From Flavobacterium sp. 5 (GTDB taxonomy: Bacteria; Bacteroidota; Bacteroidia; Flavobacteriales; Flavobacteriaceae): a stretch of 64,000 nucleotides of DNA. The notes beneath the pieces were generated by a model that saw only the letters and a list, made by a program, of their open reading frames with translations, made no database searches and was not told the DNA's origin. Positions 1 to 9,462 of the stretch are shown one piece after another. Location: contig NZ_PHUE01000001.1 of the NCBI RefSeq assembly GCF_002813295.1, positions 3,472,001 through 3,536,000 of the forward strand, read 5' to 3'. The position numbers and the translations under genes were made by a program. Position 1 is the first letter of the stretch, and each line of letters begins with the position of its first letter.

Positions 1-106
1 TTAATGGTTTAAAATATTTCAGCTTTAGCTGAAGTAAATAAATGTTAAGTTGGTTTTAGCAAAAAGTAAAATGGTTATTAAAAATTAGCCGTTAAAAAAG
101 GATAGT

Positions 107-1648
107 ATGCAAGACAAGATAAAAGCACTAAACGATAAAATTGCTCTCGCTCATTTGGGTGGTGGTAAAAAACGTATTGAAAAACAGCACAGCAATAAAA
201 AATTAACGGCAAGAGAACGTATCGATTATTTGATGGATGAAGGTTCTTTTGAGGAAATTGGAATGTTGGTGACACACCGAACTACCGATTTTGGTATGGA
301 GAAAGAAATGTATTATGGTGATGGAGTTATCACAGGATACGGAACCATTAATGGAAGATTGGTTTATATTTTTGCACAGGATTTCACTGTTTTTGGAGGT
401 TCATTATCTGAAACTCATGCTGAAAAAATATGCAAAATCATGGATATGGCTGTCAAAATGGGAGCGCCTATGATTGGGTTAAACGATTCTGGGGGAGCAC
501 GTATTCAGGAAGGAGTTCGTTCTTTGGGTGGATATGCTGATATTTTCTTTAGAAATGTACAAGCCAGTGGTGTGATTCCACAAATCTCAGCGATTATGGG
601 ACCTTGCGCTGGTGGAGCTGTTTATTCTCCTGCCATGACCGATTTTACGATGATGGTTGAAGATACCAGTTATATGTTTGTAACAGGTCCAAATGTGGTA
701 AAAACAGTAACCAATGAATCGGTTACTTCTGAGGAATTAGGAGGTGCAAGTACGCATTCTACCAAATCAGGGGTGGCACATTGTACTTCAACGAATGACG
801 TGGTTTGCCTTGAAGACTTGAAACGATTATTGAGCTATTTACCTCAAAACAATAAAGAAACAGCACACAATTTACCTTTCGAATTTAAAGATGAGGTTCG
901 CATGCAATTGGCAGATATCATTCCAGATAATCCAAACAAGCCGTATGACATGCACTCTGTGATTGGAGGAATTATAGACGAAGATTCATTTTTTGAAATT
1001 CATAAAAACTATGCCGAAAACATTCTTGTTGGATTCGCCCGATTGGGAGGTCGAAGTATTGGAATTGTGGCCAATCAACCGATGTTTTTGGCGGGTTGTC
1101 TGGATGTAAACAGTTCGATAAAAGCGGCGAGATTTACTCGTTTTTGTGATGCATTTAATATTCCGTTGTTGGTGTTAGTGGACGTGCCGGGCTTTTTGCC
1201 AGGAACTGACCAAGAGTGGAACGGAATCATTGTTCACGGAGCGAAATTACTTTACGCGTTAAGCGAAGCAACTGTCCCAAGGGTTACTGTAATTACTAGA
1301 AAAGCTTATGGTGGTGCGTATGATGTAATGAACTCTAAACACATTGGTGCCGATATGAATTTTGCTTGGCCCACTGCTGAGATTGCCGTAATGGGAGCCA
1401 AGGGTGCTTCAGAAATTATCTTTAAAAAAGAAATCCACGATGCCGAAGATCACGAAGCCAAACTCCTTGAAAAAGAAGCTGAATATGCCGATTTGTTTGC
1501 GAATCCATACACAGCAGCACAACGTGGCTTTGTTGATGAGGTGATTCTTCCACAAGACACAAGGCGCAAGTTGATTAAAGCGTTTAGTATGCTTAAAAAT
1601 AAAGTGAGTGTCACCCCTGACAGGAAGCATGGGAATATTCCTTTGTAA
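107..1648 (+). CDS. Acyl-CoA carboxylase carboxyltransferase (beta) subunit, propionyl-CoA carboxylase type
   Basis: This 513-residue protein is the biotin-dependent carboxyltransferase half of an acyl-CoA carboxylase, most like the propionyl-/methylmalonyl-CoA group. It would move carboxyl from carboxybiotin to an acyl-CoA in the cytoplasm. The N-lobe shows [11 protein letters not shown] (about 126-136) and the oxyanion block [12 protein letters not shown] (about 165-176). The C-lobe shows [17 protein letters not shown] and [10 protein letters not shown]. The length is normal for the family and there is no signal peptide. The ATG at 107 starts right at the conserved N-terminal helix. No biotin carboxylase or biotin carrier gene lies beside it, so its partner subunits must be encoded elsewhere. 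A good terminator follows. The exact acyl-CoA substrate (propionyl, methylcrotonyl or other) cannot be fixed from sequence alone. Confidence 0.93.
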   Translation: MQDKIKALNDKIALAHLGGGKKRIEKQHSNKKLTARERIDYLMDEGSFEEIGMLVTHRTTDFGMEKEMYYGDGVITGYGTINGRLVYIFAQDFTVFGGSLSETHAEKICKIMDMAVKMGAPMIGLNDSGGARIQEGVRSLGGYADIFFRNVQASGVIPQISAIMGPCAGGAVYSPAMTDFTMMVEDTSYMFVTGPNVVKTVTNESVTSEELGGASTHSTKSGVAHCTSTNDVVCLEDLKRLLSYLPQNNKETAHNLPFEFKDEVRMQLADIIPDNPNKPYDMHSVIGGIIDEDSFFEIHKNYAENILVGFARLGGRSIGIVANQPMFLAGCLDVNSSIKAARFTRFCDAFNIPLLVLVDVPGFLPGTDQEWNGIIVHGAKLLYALSEATVPRVTVITRKAYGGAYDVMNSKHIGADMNFAWPTAEIAVMGAKGASEIIFKKEIHDAEDHEAKLLEKEAEYADLFANPYTAAQRGFVDEVILPQDTRRKLIKAFSMLKNKVSVTPDRKHGNIPL

Positions 1649-1672
1649 CCTTTCTATGAGAATTATAATTTT

Positions 1673-1703
1673 AAAACCATCTGATGATTTCAGATGGTTT
1701 TTT
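1673..1703 (+). terminator. Rho-independent terminator after the carboxyltransferase gene
   Basis: An 11-bp perfect stem (AAACCATCTGA at 1674-1684 with TCAGATGGTTT at 1690-1700) has a 5-nt loop and runs into a T tract. It separates the carboxyltransferase gene from the esterase operon. A 76-codon open frame crossing it is not believable as a gene. Confidence 0.85.
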
Positions 1704-1835
1704 GGTTTTATAGGTTTATTGATTCTGCTTAGCGTAATTGTAATTTTATCTCGTAAAAATCATCAATTGGTTAAAAATGGTATTTTTTTATTATCATTTG
1801 ACATTATAGTATCTTTTAGGAATAGCCGTAATTTA

Positions 1836-1843
1836 TAAATTTG
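1836..1843 (+). promoter_or_regulatory. Candidate -7 element of the esterase/GH operon promoter
   Basis: TAAATTTG matches the Bacteroidota TAnnTTTG element 34 bp before the esterase ATG. No clean TTG is seen 17-23 bp upstream, so this rests on one half of the consensus. Confidence 0.4.
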
Positions 1844-1877
1844 TTTCTTGTGTATAAATTATTTTATTTCTTAAATC

Positions 1878-2960
1878 ATGAATTTTAAAAAATACAGCCT
1901 CTTATTTTTATTCCTAACCTATTTTGTCAATGCCCAAAATAAACAATTTGTTCTCGCTGGTAGAGTAGAACCGTTGGGAGACAGTAAAGTGATGCTTATT
2001 GGCCCAGCATCTTCAGTGTCATTTGATTTTGAGGGGAATGCTTGTGCAATTTCTTTGCAAAATGTAGACACTTATGATCACCAAAATTATGTCTCTTTAG
2101 AACTTGATGGTCAATATGTAGGCCGTATCAAAATAGAAAAAGGGGAATTAAAATCATATCCAGTTACTGTTTCTTCTAAAAATAAAAAGCACCATCTTGC
2201 TATTTATAAAGCTACAGAAGCAGCCAATGGAGGCGTATTATTTGCAGGTACAACAGCTAAAGTTATTGAAAGTGCAACTCCAAAAAGTAAAAAGAAAATT
2301 GAATTAATAGGTGATTCTATTACGTGTGGTTACGGAAATGATCTTTCTACGATTCCATGTGGCAGTGGAGATTGGTATGACCAACACAATGCTTATTGGG
2401 CTTACGGACCAATACTTTCTAGAGCCTTGAATGCTGATTTTGTATTGAGTTCGGTTTCTGGCTACGGAATGTACCGCAACTGGAATGACGACCACATTGA
2501 AGAACCAAATTTACCGGATGTTTACCAAAATTTATATTTGAATAAGGATAGCTCGAAACCGTATAATTTTGCTTTTCAGCCTGATTTGGTGAGTATTTGT
2601 TTAGGAACCAATGATCTTTCGGATGGTGATGGCAAAAAAGCAAGATTACCATTTAATGAAGAAAAATACGTTTCTAATTATATTGATTTTATTAAAGTGG
2701 TTTACAAACACACTCCTAATACTAGAATTATTTTGTTGACAAGTCCAATGGTTTCGGGTGATAAAAACGTAACCTTGGTAAAATGTTTGAAGAAAGTGAT
2801 TCAGACATTTGAAAATGATAAAGCGCATCAACCAATTGCATTGTTCGAATTCCAACCAATGTCTCCAAAAGGTTGTGGTTACCACCCAGATATTGCAGAT
2901 GATAAAGTAATGGCAGACCAATTGATTCCGGTTTTTAAAAAATTACTAAATGAAAAATAG
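1878..2960 (+). CDS. Secreted SGNH-type carbohydrate acetylesterase, CE2-like
   Basis: The protein has 360 residues and a signal peptide ending NAQ near residue 20. The N-terminal 130 residues look like the beta-sandwich of CE2 esterases. An SGNH hydrolase domain follows, with GDSITCGYG (Ser147), GTND (243-246) and the terminal HPD (His336-Asp338). CE2 enzymes remove O-acetyl groups from xylan or mannan oligosaccharides, usually with a Ser-His dyad. The role here would be periplasmic deacetylation of imported oligosaccharides. The gene opens a four-gene operon and overlaps the next gene by 11 bp in the arrangement ATGAAAAATAG, a strong sign of translational coupling. The family call rests on domain order and motifs; the sugar specificity is inferred from the neighbourhood. 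Confidence 0.82.
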   Translation: MNFKKYSLLFLFLTYFVNAQNKQFVLAGRVEPLGDSKVMLIGPASSVSFDFEGNACAISLQNVDTYDHQNYVSLELDGQYVGRIKIEKGELKSYPVTVSSKNKKHHLAIYKATEAANGGVLFAGTTAKVIESATPKSKKKIELIGDSITCGYGNDLSTIPCGSGDWYDQHNAYWAYGPILSRALNADFVLSSVSGYGMYRNWNDDHIEEPNLPDVYQNLYLNKDSSKPYNFAFQPDLVSICLGTNDLSDGDGKKARLPFNEEKYVSNYIDFIKVVYKHTPNTRIILLTSPMVSGDKNVTLVKCLKKVIQTFENDKAHQPIALFEFQPMSPKGCGYHPDIADDKVMADQLIPVFKKLLNEK

Positions 2961-4329
2961 TTTTATTACAGTTGTTCTTTTCCTGATTCTTTCAAATACT
3001 GCTTTCGCTAATGTTACGTTACCAAATGTGTTTTCGGATAATATGGTTTTGCAACGCAATACTGAAGTGAAAATTTGGGGCTGGGCTAATTCACAGGAAG
3101 AAGTGGTAGTTAAACCAAGTTGGAATAATCAGGAGTATAAAGTTAAAACTAGTAATCAGGCAAAATGGGAGATTTTAATTTCAACTCCAAAAGAGGGTGG
3201 CCCTTATACAATTTCTATTAAAGGTTATAATGAAGTTGTATTAAAAAATATTTTGATAGGCGAAGTCTGGATTTGTTCTGGACAATCGAATATGGAAATG
3301 AATGCCAGTTGGGGAATTGAAAATGGCGACGAAGCAGTAAAAAATGCTACGAATCCCAATATTCGATTGTTTTTAGTGCCTAAATTGACAGCTATAACCC
3401 CACAGGATAATCTTTCAGGGACTTGGACAAACTGTACACCTGAGACTATGAAATATTTTAGTGCGGTGGGGTACTTTTTTGGAAAGCGATTGAATGAAGA
3501 ATTAAAAAATGTACCTATTGGTTTGATTTCATCGAATTGGGGAGGAACACCAGCTGAGATTTGGATGCCAGAAGAAGTAATTCAAAATGATTCAGTTTTA
3601 CTAGAATCAGCTAAGACTAGAAAAGAAGAAATCTATGGACCGAATCAACCTGCAAGAGCTTTTAATGCTATGATTTCACCAATTACAGGATTTAAAATTG
3701 CCGGAGTATTATGGTATCAAGGTGAAAGCAATGTGGGTTCTACGGTTTATGATAAAACACTTTCGGCATTAATCACTTCTTGGAGAAAATTATGGAAGTA
3801 TGATTTTCCATTTTATTTTGTTCAGATTGCGCCGTATAAATATGGTGAAGATCATTTCAGCGGTTCCATCATTCGAGATGCACAACGGAAAGTTTTGCAA
3901 GAAGTTCCGAACGTAGGAATGGTGATGACAAGCGATATTTCGCCAATTGATGATATTCATCCAAAGGATAAAAAATCGGTAGGGATTCGTTTGGCTAATT
4001 TGGCTTTGGTGAATACTTATAAAACCAATACTGCCATTGTAAACGGCCCATTATATAAAGGAATTACAATTGATAAGAATAAAATTGTAGTTGCTTTTGA
4101 TTTTGAGGACGGCTTGTATTTTAAAGATAAAAAAGCAGATTTATTTGAAATTGCTGGATCTGATAATGTGTTTTATAAAGCAACGGCTAGTATTAAAAAT
4201 AATACAGTCATAGTACAGTCGGCTCAAGTGAAAGTTCCTGTGAAAGTTCGTTATGCTTGGAAAAATACAGATCAATCAACGCTTTTTAATAAAGCTAATT
4301 TGCCTGCTTCCTCTTTTATAAGCGAATAA
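2950..4329 (+). CDS. Secreted sialate O-acetylesterase-family (SASA) esterase
   Basis: The protein has 459 residues with a signal peptide cleaved near residue 20. It carries the SASA/SGNH signatures: CSGQSNM (109-115, nucleophile Ser113), SNWGGTPAE (about 195-203), WYQGES (255-260) and DDIHP (334-338, catalytic Asp and His). The name comes from sialic acid deacetylases, but polysaccharide-locus members are commonly acetylesterases for plant hemicelluloses. Its start overlaps the upstream CE2-like gene, and a GH2 gene follows 18 bp later, so co-transcription is very likely. Two different acetylesterases back to back suggest the target sugar is acetylated at more than one position, which is an inference. 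The sialate reaction itself is unlikely because no sialidase or sialic acid catabolism gene is nearby. Confidence 0.85.
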   Translation: MKNSFITVVLFLILSNTAFANVTLPNVFSDNMVLQRNTEVKIWGWANSQEEVVVKPSWNNQEYKVKTSNQAKWEILISTPKEGGPYTISIKGYNEVVLKNILIGEVWICSGQSNMEMNASWGIENGDEAVKNATNPNIRLFLVPKLTAITPQDNLSGTWTNCTPETMKYFSAVGYFFGKRLNEELKNVPIGLISSNWGGTPAEIWMPEEVIQNDSVLLESAKTRKEEIYGPNQPARAFNAMISPITGFKIAGVLWYQGESNVGSTVYDKTLSALITSWRKLWKYDFPFYFVQIAPYKYGEDHFSGSIIRDAQRKVLQEVPNVGMVMTSDISPIDDIHPKDKKSVGIRLANLALVNTYKTNTAIVNGPLYKGITIDKNKIVVAFDFEDGLYFKDKKADLFEIAGSDNVFYKATASIKNNTVIVQSAQVKVPVKVRYAWKNTDQSTLFNKANLPASSFISE

Positions 4330-4347
4330 TTCTATTTTCAAATAACA

Positions 4348-6150
4348 ATGGTGAAAAATCGAAATTATAATAGTTTAATATTTTTTCAACTGCTTTTATT
4401 AGTTCTTTTCAGTTGTAATATGGTTTGGGGGCAAACAGCAATGCAAAACGTTTCTGATAGAAATTGTTTCAGTTTAAATGGAAAATGGAACGTCATAATT
4501 GATCCTTATGATAATGGTGAATGGCGAAAATTTTGGGAAGAAAGAAAACCAGAAAAGAAGACAGATTTTTTTGAATATTCATTTGTTGGTACACCAGAAT
4601 TGAATGTGCCATCAGATTTTAATACACAACTCCCTGAGCTTACTTATTACGAAGGAATCGTTTGGTACAAAAAGGCATTTAAATATTCTTTAAAGAAAAA
4701 TAAAAGGTTATTTATTCATTTTGGAGCTGTAAATTATACAGCAGATGTGTTTTTAAATGGCAAACTTATTGGTAAACACGAAGGAGGTTTTACGTCATTT
4801 CAATTTGAAATTACAAATCTTGTCGCAGGTGAAAATTCACTTGTTGTGAAAGTTAATAATAAAAGACTCAAAGACGGTATTCCTAGCGAAGGCTATGACT
4901 GGTTTAATTATGGAGGAATCACTCGTGATGTCGATTTGATTGAAACTTCAACTTCCTATATCGAGGATTATTCTATTCAATTAAAAAAGAATTCAAATAC
5001 TCAGGTATTGGGTTGGGTAAAAATTGCTGATGCAAAACAACCACAAAAAATTAAGGTAAGCATTCCCGAATTGAAATTAAAATTCACTGCAAATACTGAT
5101 AAAAAAGGATATGCTGAAGTTCAATTAAATTCTAAATTTAAACTTTGGAGTCCAGAAAATCCTAAATTATATGATGTGATTATCGAAAGTGAATATGATA
5201 CAATTAAAGATCAGATTGGCTTTAGGAATATTGAAGTGCAAGGGACGAAAGTGGTTTTGAATGGTAAACCCATATTTATAAAAGCAATTAATATTCATGA
5301 AGAAATGCCATTGCGTGGCGCTAAAGCTTATTCGGAAGCTGATGCTCTTTTGCTTTTAAATTGGGTAAAAGAATTGGGTTGCAATTTAGTTCGATTAGCA
5401 CATTATCCACACAGCGAGCACACCATAAAATTAGCCGAAAAGATGGGTTTGATGGTTTGGGAAGAATTACCGATTTATCAGCACATTGCATTTTCTACAG
5501 AAGGAGTATCTCAAAAAATGGATATAATGCTTCAGGAAATGATCAAAAGGGATAAAAACAGGTGTGGTGTTGTAATATGGTGTTTATCGAATGAAACCTA
5601 TCAATTTACTCCAAATCGAGATCAAGAATTAATTGATTTAGCTAAAAAATGTAAAATAGTAGATGATACCCGTCTTACAACAACGGTGATTTGTACACAA
5701 GGATACAATGATAATGTCTTTAATGTTTGGGATCCGCTGTATAATTATTATGATATTATTTCTGTTAATGAATACGTAGGCTGGTACTCTCCTTGGCAAG
5801 GTAATCCAAAAGATACTAAATGGAAATTGGTTAATAATACAAAACCATTGTTTATTTCAGAATTTGGAGGAGAAGCTCTTTATGGGAATAATGATAAGCC
5901 TTCCGATGAAGCTTCAAATTGGACAGAAGGCTACCAGGAAAAAATTTATAAAGATCAGATAGAAATGTTTAAGACAACTCCAAATTTGGCAGGGGTTTGT
6001 CCTTGGATTTTATGTGATTTTCGATCTCTTTCTCGTTTACATCCACTTTATCAAAAGGGATGGAATAGAAAGGGAGTACTGTCTGACAAGGGAGAGAAAA
6101 AGAAAGCTTGGTATGTTTTAAAGGATTATTATGAAAATTATAATAATTAA
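4348..6150 (+). CDS. GH2 glycosidase resembling beta-glucuronidase, probable lipoprotein
   Basis: The 600 residues match the length of the UidA-type beta-glucuronidases. The N-terminus has a hydrophobic stretch ending LFSC (Cys23), a plausible lipobox. Domain order is sugar-binding jelly roll (about 40-195), Ig-like (about 200-295) and TIM barrel. The acid/base is in LSNET (Glu416) and the nucleophile in SEFGG (Glu505). Near the C-terminus, WNRKG places Asn573 and Lys575 where E. coli GusA has the N-x-K pair that contacts the uronate carboxylate. That favours a uronic-acid substrate, but similar NRKG runs occur in GH2 enzymes of unknown specificity, so beta-galactosidase or another exo-activity remains possible. 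It lies between an acetylesterase and a GH3 in one operon. Confidence 0.8.
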   Translation: MVKNRNYNSLIFFQLLLLVLFSCNMVWGQTAMQNVSDRNCFSLNGKWNVIIDPYDNGEWRKFWEERKPEKKTDFFEYSFVGTPELNVPSDFNTQLPELTYYEGIVWYKKAFKYSLKKNKRLFIHFGAVNYTADVFLNGKLIGKHEGGFTSFQFEITNLVAGENSLVVKVNNKRLKDGIPSEGYDWFNYGGITRDVDLIETSTSYIEDYSIQLKKNSNTQVLGWVKIADAKQPQKIKVSIPELKLKFTANTDKKGYAEVQLNSKFKLWSPENPKLYDVIIESEYDTIKDQIGFRNIEVQGTKVVLNGKPIFIKAINIHEEMPLRGAKAYSEADALLLLNWVKELGCNLVRLAHYPHSEHTIKLAEKMGLMVWEELPIYQHIAFSTEGVSQKMDIMLQEMIKRDKNRCGVVIWCLSNETYQFTPNRDQELIDLAKKCKIVDDTRLTTTVICTQGYNDNVFNVWDPLYNYYDIISVNEYVGWYSPWQGNPKDTKWKLVNNTKPLFISEFGGEALYGNNDKPSDEASNWTEGYQEKIYKDQIEMFKTTPNLAGVCPWILCDFRSLSRLHPLYQKGWNRKGVLSDKGEKKKAWYVLKDYYENYNN

Positions 6151-6231
6151 AAGACAAACCGAATTTAAGTAAGATCAAAAATAAAAAAATATAATAACTA
6201 TTGGGTTTTTGCCCTGATTACTGTTGGAACT

Positions 6232-8469
6232 ATGAATGCACAAAAATTAGCCCATTTAGACAAAACTAAATCTATTGAAGAACGTGTTGATTTGTTGCTT
6301 AAGCAAATGACATTGGAGGAGAAAGTGGGACAAATGAATCAATACAATGGTTTTTGGGAAGTTACTGGTCCAGCTCCAAAAGGAGGAACTGCCGAGTTGA
6401 AATATGAGCATTTGAGAAAAGGATTAGTGGGTTCGATGCTGACTGTTCGTGGGGTAAAAGAAGTTCGTGCGGTTCAGAAAATAGCCGTTGAAGAAACTCG
6501 ATTGGGAATTCCTTTGATAATTGGTTTTGATGTGATTCATGGGTATAAAACGTTGAGTCCAATTCCGTTGGCAGAATCGGCAAGCTGGGATATGGATGCG
6601 ATTAAAAAATCGGCCGCTATTGCAGCAGCTGAAGCTTCGGCATCTGGAATTAACTGGACTTTTGGTCCAAATGTAGATGTTGCCAATGATGCCCGTTGGG
6701 GACGTGTTATGGAAGGAGCAGGAGAGGATCCGTATCTAGGAAGTAAAATTGGGATTGCCAGAGTCAAAGGTTTTCAGGGAGAAACCATTGCCGATTTAGC
6801 TAAAGTTAACACAGTTGCAGCGTGTGCAAAACACTTTGCTGCATACGGTTATGTTGAAGCAGGATTAGAATATAATACTGTAGATATCAGTAATTCTAAA
6901 TTGTATAATTCGGTTTTGCCACCATTTAAAGCGACTGTAGATGCGGGTGTTCGTACGTTTATGAACTCATTTAGTACACTGAATGGAGTTCCGGCAACAG
7001 GAAATGTGTTTTTGCAAAGAGATATTCTGAAAGGAAAATGGAACTTTGACGGTTTTGTAGTTTCTGATTATGCATCGATTCGTGAATTAATTGCACATGG
7101 TTATGCAAAAGATGAAGAGGACGCAACATTGAAATGCGTGGTTGCAGGATCGGATATGGATATGGAATCGTATTTATATGTGGCTAAATTGGCAGATTTG
7201 GTTAAGGAAGGAAAAGTTGAAGAAAGTTTAATTGATGATGCCGTTCGAAGAATTTTGCGTGTGAAATTTGAATTAGACTTATTCGATGACCCATATAAAT
7301 ATTGTGACGAAGAACGTGAAAAAGAGGTTGTAGGAAGTAAAGCTAATAACGATGGTGTTTTGGATATGGCTAAAAAATCTATCGTGCTTTTAAAGAATGA
7401 TAAAAATTTGCTTCCGCTAAAAAAATCAGGACAAAAAATCGCTCTGATAGGTGCTTTGGCTAATGATAAAAACAGTCCGTTAGGAAGCTGGAGAATTGCA
7501 TCAGATGATAATACGGCTGTTTCGGTTTTGGAAGGAATGCAGCAATACAAAGACAATAAACTGACTTTTGAAAAAGGTGCTGATGTGGTTATTGGAGCCA
7601 CTTCTTTTGTTAATGAAGTTGTTATAAATACTTCTGACAAAAGCGGATTTGAAGCGGCTAAAAAAGTCGCCATAACAGCGGATGTAGTAGTGATGGTTTT
7701 GGGAGAACACGGTTTTCAGAGTGGAGAAGGACGCAGCAGAACTGATCTTGATTTGCCTGGTGTGCAACAGGAATTACTGGAAGAAATTTATAAAGTGAAT
7801 CCAAATATTGTTTTGGTCTTAAATAATGGACGTCCACTGGCTATTTCATGGGCTGCAGAACATATCCCAGCCATTGTTGAAGCTTGGCAGTTAGGAACTC
7901 AGACAGGAAATGCTGTAGCGCAGGTTTTATATGGTGATTATAATCCAAGTGGAAAATTACCAATGTCATTTCCACGAAATTTAGGTCAGGTTCCAATTTA
8001 TTACAACAGATATAGCACTGGAAGACCCATTAATACTGATAAAAATGTATTTTGGTCGCATTATTCAGATGTTGATAAAACGCCTTTGTTTTCGTTCGGT
8101 TTTGGTTTGAGTTACACGAAATTTGAATATAAAAACCTAAAATTAAATAAAGCTGCTTTCGCAAAAGGTGAGTCTGTACAAGTAAGTGTTGAGGTGACGA
8201 ACGTTGGGGATTTTGATGGAAAAGAAGTTGTACAATTATATATTCATGATGATTATGCAAGTATTATCCGTCCGATAAAAGAGTTGAAAGGTTTTGAATT
8301 AATTAATTTAAAAAAAGGAGAAACTAAAACAGTCTCTTTTTTATTGACAGATAAGGAACTTGGTTTTTATGACAATGATGGAAATTATTTAGTAGAGCCT
8401 GGAACTTTTAAAATCATGGTTGGAGGAAATTCTGATACAGGTTTGGAAAGTGGTTTTGAATTAAATTAA
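6232..8469 (+). CDS. GH3 beta-glucosidase (BglX-like) with an orphaned signal peptide upstream
   Basis: This is a 745-residue GH3 enzyme. It has the N-terminal barrel (KHF at 200-202, nucleophile Asp279 in VVSDY), an alpha/beta sandwich, and a C-terminal fibronectin-III-like domain. Its usual job is to remove non-reducing beta-linked glucose or xylose from oligosaccharides. The only ATG (6232) falls inside what reads as the end of a signal peptide. The same frame is open back to a stop codon at 6166 and encodes KKYNNYW followed by a hydrophobic core and MNAQ, but has no ATG, GTG or TTG; ATA at 6181 sits where ATG would be expected. Either initiation is non-canonical, or the export signal is broken and the enzyme stays in the cytoplasm. 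A terminator follows the gene. Confidence 0.85.
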   Translation: MNAQKLAHLDKTKSIEERVDLLLKQMTLEEKVGQMNQYNGFWEVTGPAPKGGTAELKYEHLRKGLVGSMLTVRGVKEVRAVQKIAVEETRLGIPLIIGFDVIHGYKTLSPIPLAESASWDMDAIKKSAAIAAAEASASGINWTFGPNVDVANDARWGRVMEGAGEDPYLGSKIGIARVKGFQGETIADLAKVNTVAACAKHFAAYGYVEAGLEYNTVDISNSKLYNSVLPPFKATVDAGVRTFMNSFSTLNGVPATGNVFLQRDILKGKWNFDGFVVSDYASIRELIAHGYAKDEEDATLKCVVAGSDMDMESYLYVAKLADLVKEGKVEESLIDDAVRRILRVKFELDLFDDPYKYCDEEREKEVVGSKANNDGVLDMAKKSIVLLKNDKNLLPLKKSGQKIALIGALANDKNSPLGSWRIASDDNTAVSVLEGMQQYKDNKLTFEKGADVVIGATSFVNEVVINTSDKSGFEAAKKVAITADVVVMVLGEHGFQSGEGRSRTDLDLPGVQQELLEEIYKVNPNIVLVLNNGRPLAISWAAEHIPAIVEAWQLGTQTGNAVAQVLYGDYNPSGKLPMSFPRNLGQVPIYYNRYSTGRPINTDKNVFWSHYSDVDKTPLFSFGFGLSYTKFEYKNLKLNKAAFAKGESVQVSVEVTNVGDFDGKEVVQLYIHDDYASIIRPIKELKGFELINLKKGETKTVSFLLTDKELGFYDNDGNYLVEPGTFKIMVGGNSDTGLESGFELN

Positions 8470-8475
8470 AAATAC

Positions 8476-8515
8476 TAAACCCAATAGGTTTTAAAACTTG
8501 TTGGGTTTATTTTTT
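8476..8515 (+). terminator. Rho-independent terminator after the GH3 gene
   Basis: TAAACCCAA (8476-8484) pairs with TTGGGTTTA (8501-8509) and leads into a run of T. It closes the operon of two esterases, GH2 and GH3. Confidence 0.8.
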
Positions 8516-8700
8516 GACTAAAATAAAATTGTAAAAATAGTTTTAATAAAATTGAAGAGAGAGTATAATTTAATGAGATTCTAAAATTCAAAATTGTGAC
8601 CAAATATATTGATAGATCTCAAATGTTATTTGGTTTTATTCCACTTTTTTGAAAGTATAACTGAACACTCTTTGGAATGAGGGTAACTAAAAAAGAAAGT

Positions 8701-9300
8701 ATGAATACATTTTTTAAAAGGTGCTTAGCACTATTATTTGTTGTTGTTCTGTTTGATTCTTGTTCAAAAAGTGATGATGATTGTGTACCAATTGTTTGTA
8801 AAAATAAAGGAGTTTCAAATGAAGTTTGTGGCTGTGATTGCCCTCCAGGATTTTCGGGAACAGATTGTTCAACGAAAGTTCCTCCAGCGAGAATTATTAT
8901 TAGTAAAATTAAAATTACAGGTTTCCCAAGTAATAAAGAAGATGGGTCTAAATGGGATTTAGCAGGTACTTCAGAAGATGCAAAACCTGATGTAGTGATA
9001 GTATTGAATGAAAATTCTGTTGATCCTCCACTTTTTGTCTCACAACCAGTATTTAATGTTTCCAATATTGATGGAGATTATATATCGATTACTTTGGATA
9101 CTCCAATTGTAATTTCAGATATTAATGAAACTCTTCACCTGTTTATGTTTGACTATGATTTGGCAGATAATTATGAGTTTATGGGTGGATGGGATTTTAA
9201 AATGTTCAATGAAAAGAATATGATTCTTCCAAAAGTAATAAGCATAGGTAGTGGTAGTGGCGTTGTTAAGTTTGAATTGCAAGTTTCCTATGAGTGGTAA
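8701..9300 (+). CDS. Lipoprotein with an EGF-like module, function unknown
   Basis: The ATG at 8701 gives a compact lipoprotein signal peptide ending LFDSC and a mature protein of about 180 residues; an in-frame ATG at 8677 would add a poor leader. The mature N-terminus holds a six-cysteine EGF-like module finishing CDCPPGFSGTDC. The remaining 140 residues are rich in beta-strand-like stretches and Asp, loosely reminiscent of a calcium-binding C2-type sandwich, but I do not recognise the family with confidence. It lies alone between two transcription units. A role in adhesion or surface binding would fit but is unproven. Confidence 0.75.
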   Translation: MNTFFKRCLALLFVVVLFDSCSKSDDDCVPIVCKNKGVSNEVCGCDCPPGFSGTDCSTKVPPARIIISKIKITGFPSNKEDGSKWDLAGTSEDAKPDVVIVLNENSVDPPLFVSQPVFNVSNIDGDYISITLDTPIVISDINETLHLFMFDYDLADNYEFMGGWDFKMFNEKNMILPKVISIGSGSGVVKFELQVSYEW

Positions 9301-9462
9301 TTACTAGATAAACAAATTTTAAATCATCAAATTTTCTTGATTGTTTTGGCTTGAGTGGTTTTCAATATTTTGTATTTTAAATAAATAAACTAACACAAAA
9401 TTTACTAATTTGCACTGATTATTATTGGTGTTAATTAGTGAAATATGTGTAAATAAAAAATA

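Noticed and set aside
1608..1838. A 76-codon open frame after the carboxyltransferase gene
   Set aside because: It runs through a clear terminator and begins inside the previous gene.
7101..7673. A 190-codon open frame on the minus strand inside the GH3 gene
   Set aside because: It is the exact antisense of a strongly conserved GH3 coding region and has a low-complexity Ser/Leu composition with no recognisable motif.
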